Assembly: GCA_949987705.1 (NCBI GenBank)
Contig: OX465282.1
Span: 69,499,922-69,563,921, forward strand
Direction of reading: 5' to 3'
From: Thereva unica
Lineage: Eukaryota > Arthropoda > Insecta > Diptera > Therevidae
DNA length: 64,000 nucleotides
Part shown: positions 59,340 to 64,000 of the stretch, in pieces
Position numbering within the stretch: the stretch's first letter is position 1
Layout: the number at the start of each line of letters is the position of its first letter
Made by a program: the position numbers and the translations under genes
Notes under the pieces: generated by a model
Told to the model about the DNA's origin: nothing
Seen by the model: the letters and a program-made list of their open reading frames with translations, nothing else
The model's database searches: none

Positions 59340-60276
59340 TAAATTAATAGAAAATATTTTAGAACTAAAGGTGACTTCTAAAATGGTTAATCTGAGGGAG
59401 CGCAAATATTTGCTGTTTTCAATATCGCCTTCAATTAAAAAGATTAAATATTTAAAAACAACAGCAATGTATCATTCAAATACGAAAAATCGAATTAAAT
59501 AGTAATTTAGTTTTTAAGAATGTCAGGTTCTACAGATAAAAAGAAATTTTAGCAACTATATAAGGTAAGTACAGATGTAGACAAATAGTATTTTTTATAC
59601 TGATTTGCTATGGCAAGAGGAGCAGTAGTTGTAAACAAATTAAAAGAACTTGCAGGTATCTTCCGAAATTCATTAAAATATGGATTAAACTGCAAGGCGG
59701 GATTACGACTTCATTGAAAGATCGTTTCTTTAGTTCGCCGCAGAATACTTCTCCGGACTTTCATAAAGCCGTTCAAGACAATAGTAATTTAATGAAAAAA
59801 AAACTGTTTTTGAAATTCAATTATTTTTTATTTTCCTTTTTAGATGGGCATTCAGCATAATTCATCAATGAAGGAGAGGATTGTGATCAATATACACATG
59901 TTTTCTGCCATAGTTAATGAAATAGGGAGCCACAGTTCGCGTAGAAAACAGGACCTACTGCCAAATACTTTTAAAATTTCCTTGAAAGTTTGGACATGAT
60001 TGCTTCCTGGCCAGGGAAATCTCCTAATCGTAATACGATTAATCCTAATTCTAGAATCCGTTTAATCTTATTCCAGTTTATACAACATCATTAAGGTAAG
60101 CCTAGCTAAAAACCCCGACCGAATTCTCGTTGAATATTTGAAAATAACTGTTATCAAATTATATTTTATATGTCAAACTTAACAAATTTCCATTTTGCTC
60201 CCCTCTTTAGCACATGTTAACGGATATTATATAGCACTACAACGGCTATAAGCTTCTTTTTCAAAAAATGAATTGT
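59340..60276. other. no gene assigned
   Basis: AT-rich, only chance frames; no clear repeat edges. Confidence 0.5.
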
Positions 60277-60284
60277 GTTTGGAC

Positions 60285-60734
60285 CACTGACATATAGTAA
60301 TGGACTGCTAAATGAGCAAAATCCCATACAAAAAAAATGGCACCAAAAACTATTTCTGCCTCGCTCCCACGTTAAATCCCAATGAACTGTAACCATCAGC
60401 GCATGTCAGCGATATAAACATAATTAGAAAAAAATAGCCAGGTATAGTTTTCGTTCTTCTGTCTCACTCTTGAGCTATTTTGAAAAGTTCGTTAAACAGG
60501 GGAAATAACCGTCACGGTTTTGGAATAAATACATTTATTTAATGAAAAAACTGCTAATAAATAAAAATGAGTGATGGAAATTTAATTCCGTTAATTATAA
60601 CAAACATCTTATCACTTATTTTCTCCTAAATTCGAAGACATTTTTTTTGTTTGTATGAAAAAGGTTTTCTATTTCTGGAGAAAAATGGTGCCATTCAGCA
60701 TCGTCAATAAGCAGTCCATTACTATATGTCAGTG
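60285..60734. mobile_element. hAT-type MITE, TSD GTTTGGAC
   Basis: Ends CACTGACATATAGTAATGGA and TCCATTACTATATGTCAGTG are exact inverted repeats. GTTTGGAC flanks both sides (60277-60284 and 60735-60742). 450 bp, non-coding. The 8-bp duplication points to hAT machinery. Confidence 0.92.
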
Positions 60735-60752
60735 GTTTGGACTCATTTACCC

Positions 60753-61166
60753 CGTTTATGACTAGGTTCAACCCAGGTTCAACCCGGGTACAACCCAGTC
60801 ATAAACGGAAGTCGAGTTGAAACTGGTTCCACTCGACCCAACTCAGCTCTCCTGGATGGAGTTGATATTTCGCCTTACATACCCGGATTGAGTTGAAATA
60901 GGGTTGAAGTGACATTTGTTTGGTTTGTTTATCACCTCTGAAGTCCGCTTTAGGCGTTAATTGTATGTTCGGTGTTTTTTCTGGCTCAGGAACAAAAAAA
61001 TATTTCGTTCTGAATTTTTGCGTATCTATAAAACAGAATTTCACATAAAAATTTGAGGTTATGTTGTGATTTCATTTCAACTCAAAGTGAGCTCAACTCG
61101 CCATCATATACGGTGGTTGAAATTCCAACTCAACCTCGACTCAACTTTTCAACCTAGTCATAAACG
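60753..61166. mobile_element. MITE, ends CGTTTATGACTAGGTT
   Basis: Left CGTTTATGACTAGGTT and right AACCTAGTCATAAACG are exact inverted repeats. A second internal inverted copy (CAACCCAGTCATAAACGG) lies at 60790-60808, making a small extra palindrome at the left end. The body is filled with GTTGAA / TTCAAC-type repeats. No sure target duplication. The minus frame 60799-61044 is a by-product. Confidence 0.75.
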
Positions 61167-61169
61167 TTG

Positions 61170-62568
61170 TAATTACTACGAAAACACGTTTTCTAATAGT
61201 TTCATTCTGAAAAATAGAAGCAAGTTCTTTTTTCAACACATTAGTATAGCAACATAGAGGCTTTATTGAGCTTTGAAAAATAATACAAATGACATAAAAT
61301 CCAGAACGACGTTCTCAAAATGTTTGCACTTTTTTTAAGATAAGAATTAAATTGGAGAAATAGCGGAAAATAGAATAACATTTAAGATTTTAAATTTGTG
61401 GAATTGATAACTAAATTAAACAAATGTACATTCAGAAGCACTACAATCAAATTGTAATGTTTGACAAAAAAAAGTTCAATTATACAAATTTATACATGAG
61501 TTTTAAACCAAACAAAAATTGCTGTTATAGTGTAGTATAAACGTTAAGTCTGTTCCAGAAAATTAACTTGAACGTAATACTGTTGATTAAAACCATAAAC
61601 TATGCCATCCATATTCAAAAGTTATTGAAACAATTGTTTATAAAAAAAAAACTAACAATTAATAATCGACATATGATCAAATAAAAAAGCAAAACATGAA
61701 ATTTTCATCAAGCAAATTTATGATACCAGTTTAGTGTTTTATTAGCAAGTGATAGCCGACAAGGTCCCCAGTTGACACACTAATAGGCCTTCTTTGACCC
61801 TGAGACCCCGAAAATATGAATCTGAATGTCGGCAATTACATCATTCACAGTTTTAAAAATCACACACAATATTTAATTAAGAACTTTTCAACTAAGAAGA
61901 CGAGATGCAGATTCGAATTTCACTAGATTGATACTATTTCGGGTCAATACGAAAATCACTCGCGGATTTTATCATACACTTGAAATTCCCCTTAGAACAA
62001 AAAGTAATGATAACGAAGCCCGACGACTCTTCTTGTTTCAATCAGTGACTATTGCTGATTATCACGCACGTAGTGTGATAGTAATCGATTATAATAACAT
62101 TTTTCTTAGATGATCGCATATCAACTACGGTAAATGGGGTATCCATAAACACATTTTTTCTTGCCCCAAGTGACCTACCCTTCCTGACATTCCACAAAGA
62201 ATTGCTGATTTTTATTTACAAGAATCTTAACACGTCTGCACGCAACTGAATTTTGATTATTTATTATCTAAGGTAATAATAAATAATTTTTGTTGTTCAA
62301 TGTTTATTAATTATATATTTTTGCGTCAAACGAAATTCATTTTTTTATTAATAAAATCCAGAACACAATGAAAACACCAGCCAGCACCGAATCAGCTCGC
62401 GAAACGTCAGATTACCCACTCACGCACACATTGAACTTGAACTTTTTGGATTATTTTGCTCAATTATTGTACTAGATTCGTGCGACAAAAGTAGAAATAT
62501 GACAAAAACGAAAGCTAAAGTACGCTCTAAAAATATATATATGTATTTTTTAAATTTAAAATCACACC
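61170..62568. other. no gene assigned
   Basis: AT-rich sequence with chance ORFs only (for example 61 codons at 61928). No repeat boundaries were identified. Confidence 0.5.
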
Positions 62569-62573
62569 TTTAA

Positions 62574-63269
62574 GCCTAGTATCCTGTTCGTGCGGAATTC
62601 AGACTCCCCTTTAAAATGCATGTAAAAAAAGTGTGCGGAATTCAGGTTAGAGGCCGGTCTGAATTCCGTTCATAAAGTCGAGTATCCTGTTCGTGCGGAA
62701 TTCAGACCTGTAAATGAGCTTTGTACTCTAGAAAAAAGATGGCGTTTTTTTTTGAGTGGAGACTTTTTGTTTCATTTTCCGCAGGAGACTCAGCTCAAGA
62801 AATGTAGTTTCTATTTTCATGAGCGGAAATTTTGACATTTACTTTTATTTTTCGAAGGCATACGAGATTGAAAAGTTTAACATCAGCAAATGTATGCGTC
62901 AAATAAAAGTTATTTTATTTTAATTTGTGTTTTTTACATTTTAAATGCGAATCTTCCCCGGATTTATTTTACTTTCTTAGTCAAAATTATAAGTACAAGG
63001 ATATATGTATAGAACATGTATTTTTGATAAAATTCTCTATCAAATCTTTATTCCAAATAATGGATTAACGCGATGGGCGGGCAATTTTCTCAACTTTATT
63101 TTTTTTTTTAATGCCGCAGAAGCGCAATAATTTTTACTTTGGGGCGCATTTTCAAATTGTCCAACTGTCAGGTCTACATTGTCTACATAACTATCACAGC
63201 TAAGCGGAATTCAGACTGGTTATATGGATTCTCTACAGAGCGGAATTCCGCACGAACAGGATACTAGGC
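62574..63269. mobile_element. foldback-type MITE, ends GCCTAGTATCCTGTTCGTGC, TSD TTTAA
   Basis: A perfect 27-bp inverted repeat starting GCCTAGTATCCTGTTCGTGC bounds 696 bp. TTTAA lies outside on both sides (62569-62573 and 63270-63274). The terminal block is repeated directly at about 62681-62708, and GGAATTCAGAC-like words recur in both orientations, so the left end is a multi-copy array of binding-site-like motifs. Non-coding. Confidence 0.82.
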
Positions 63270-63432
63270 TTTAAAAAACTTGCTACGTTATCTTTAACCT
63301 AAAGTCTCAAACTGGTCCGATCTGCTCCGCTCGTTTTTTTATTTTGCTTGACGTCCGCTTGTCTAGTAATAACAGCGAGCAATAATAACAAGGGTGATTA
63401 GGTGGAGCTCAAGGACAAGTAAAAGAGTTAAA

Positions 63433-63812
63433 CCAGCGAGCAATAATAAGTTATTGAGCCAAATTACACGACCTATCACTTTCCCAGACTCACTTTCCAA
63501 TCACTTCCAATAAACCGGTTTTTTAGACAAGGGGGCGCAGGGAAGTGCATGTGTTGGTCTCACTTGTGAATCCAAGAAAAATTTCGGTCTCACAGCAAAT
63601 TACATTAACACAAGCATAACTTTCTTCGCTGGGACTGCAATAATTATAAGAATTTTTGTTGTTTTGTGCACAACCACATAGACAATAGAATTGTTATACG
63701 GAAAAGAGGCAGAAATTTAAATGCACCGTGTAATACTCAAATTTTACACAGACGGGTTTGACGTGAGTCCTAAGTGAATGGCCGTGTAATTTCACTCATT
63801 ATTGCTCGCTGG
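63433..63812. mobile_element. MITE, ends CCAGCGAGCAATAAT, TSD TTAAA
   Basis: Left CCAGCGAGCAATAAT and right ATTATTGCTCGCTGG are inverted repeats, with TTAAA outside on both sides (63428-63432 and 63813-63817). The inverted region extends to AAATTACACG. Another AGCGAGCAATAATAACAAGG copy lies at 63377-63396, just outside. 380 bp, non-coding. Confidence 0.8.
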
Positions 63813-64000
63813 TTAAACATATGAAAGAAGAGATTGGAACTACCATTATTCAAAAATTCCAAAAAAAATTTAACAAATGCGCGATAGATATACATTTCAT
63901 ACAAAAAACACAAGAGTATGAATGAAACAGAACATGTTGCTTGCTTCCCCTATTGGAATGTTTACATTCAAATGGAAGTCGAATTGGAACAGAGCACATG

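Overview
The window looks like AT-rich nuclear DNA of an insect, possibly a fly (inferred from gene content and repeat types; the species cannot be fixed from the sequence). One host gene is recognisable: an orthologue of Drosophila approximated (app), a DHHC-type protein S-acyltransferase of the ZDHHC9/14/18 group. It lies on the minus strand over about 41.8 kb (45946 down to 4122) in nine coding exons. GT/AG junctions and reading phase were checked by eye at every join, and the longest product is 707 residues. Three in-frame C-termini are possible: read-through after exon 7 (363 aa), read-through after exon 8 (560 aa), or splicing over a 26 kb intron to the distal exon at 4122-5122 (707 aa).

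Nearly everything else is transposable-element DNA, much of it nested. Intron 8 (5123-31126) holds foldback MITEs, a young BEL/Pao LTR retrotransposon (13766-20431, target duplication CACAT) whose 5' LTR is split by a later 1.8 kb insertion, and degenerate LINE copies. It also holds a tRNA-derived SINE and a four-layer nest: LINE B, then an inverted-repeat element, then a hAT element, then Ty3/gypsy fragments. Intron 6 holds a LINE ORF1 remnant. Intron 1 (35410-45764) holds MITEs, a Myb/SANT-like fragment, a satellite cut by a LINE, a LINE with an 834-residue open frame, and a hAT element with a perfect 8-bp target duplication.

Downstream of the gene (1-3560) is a LINE copy interrupted by a 1342-bp element. 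Its ends begin CACAGTG and it has a 5-bp GGTCG duplication, which fits a non-autonomous Transib-type (RAG-related) transposon. Upstream of the gene (46-64 kb) are a broken piggyBac-like transposase, more LINE fragments and several MITEs with clear target duplications. No second host gene, CRISPR array, rRNA or functional tRNA gene was found.

Five LINE groups are used below as working labels. A is jockey-like, with copies at 205, 1258-3560, 7952, 20640-23505, 54605 and 57790-59333. B has copies at 10970, 23506-29204 and 38805. C is at 40003-42612, D at 52450-54600 and E at 55790-57380. The labels are mine, not database names.
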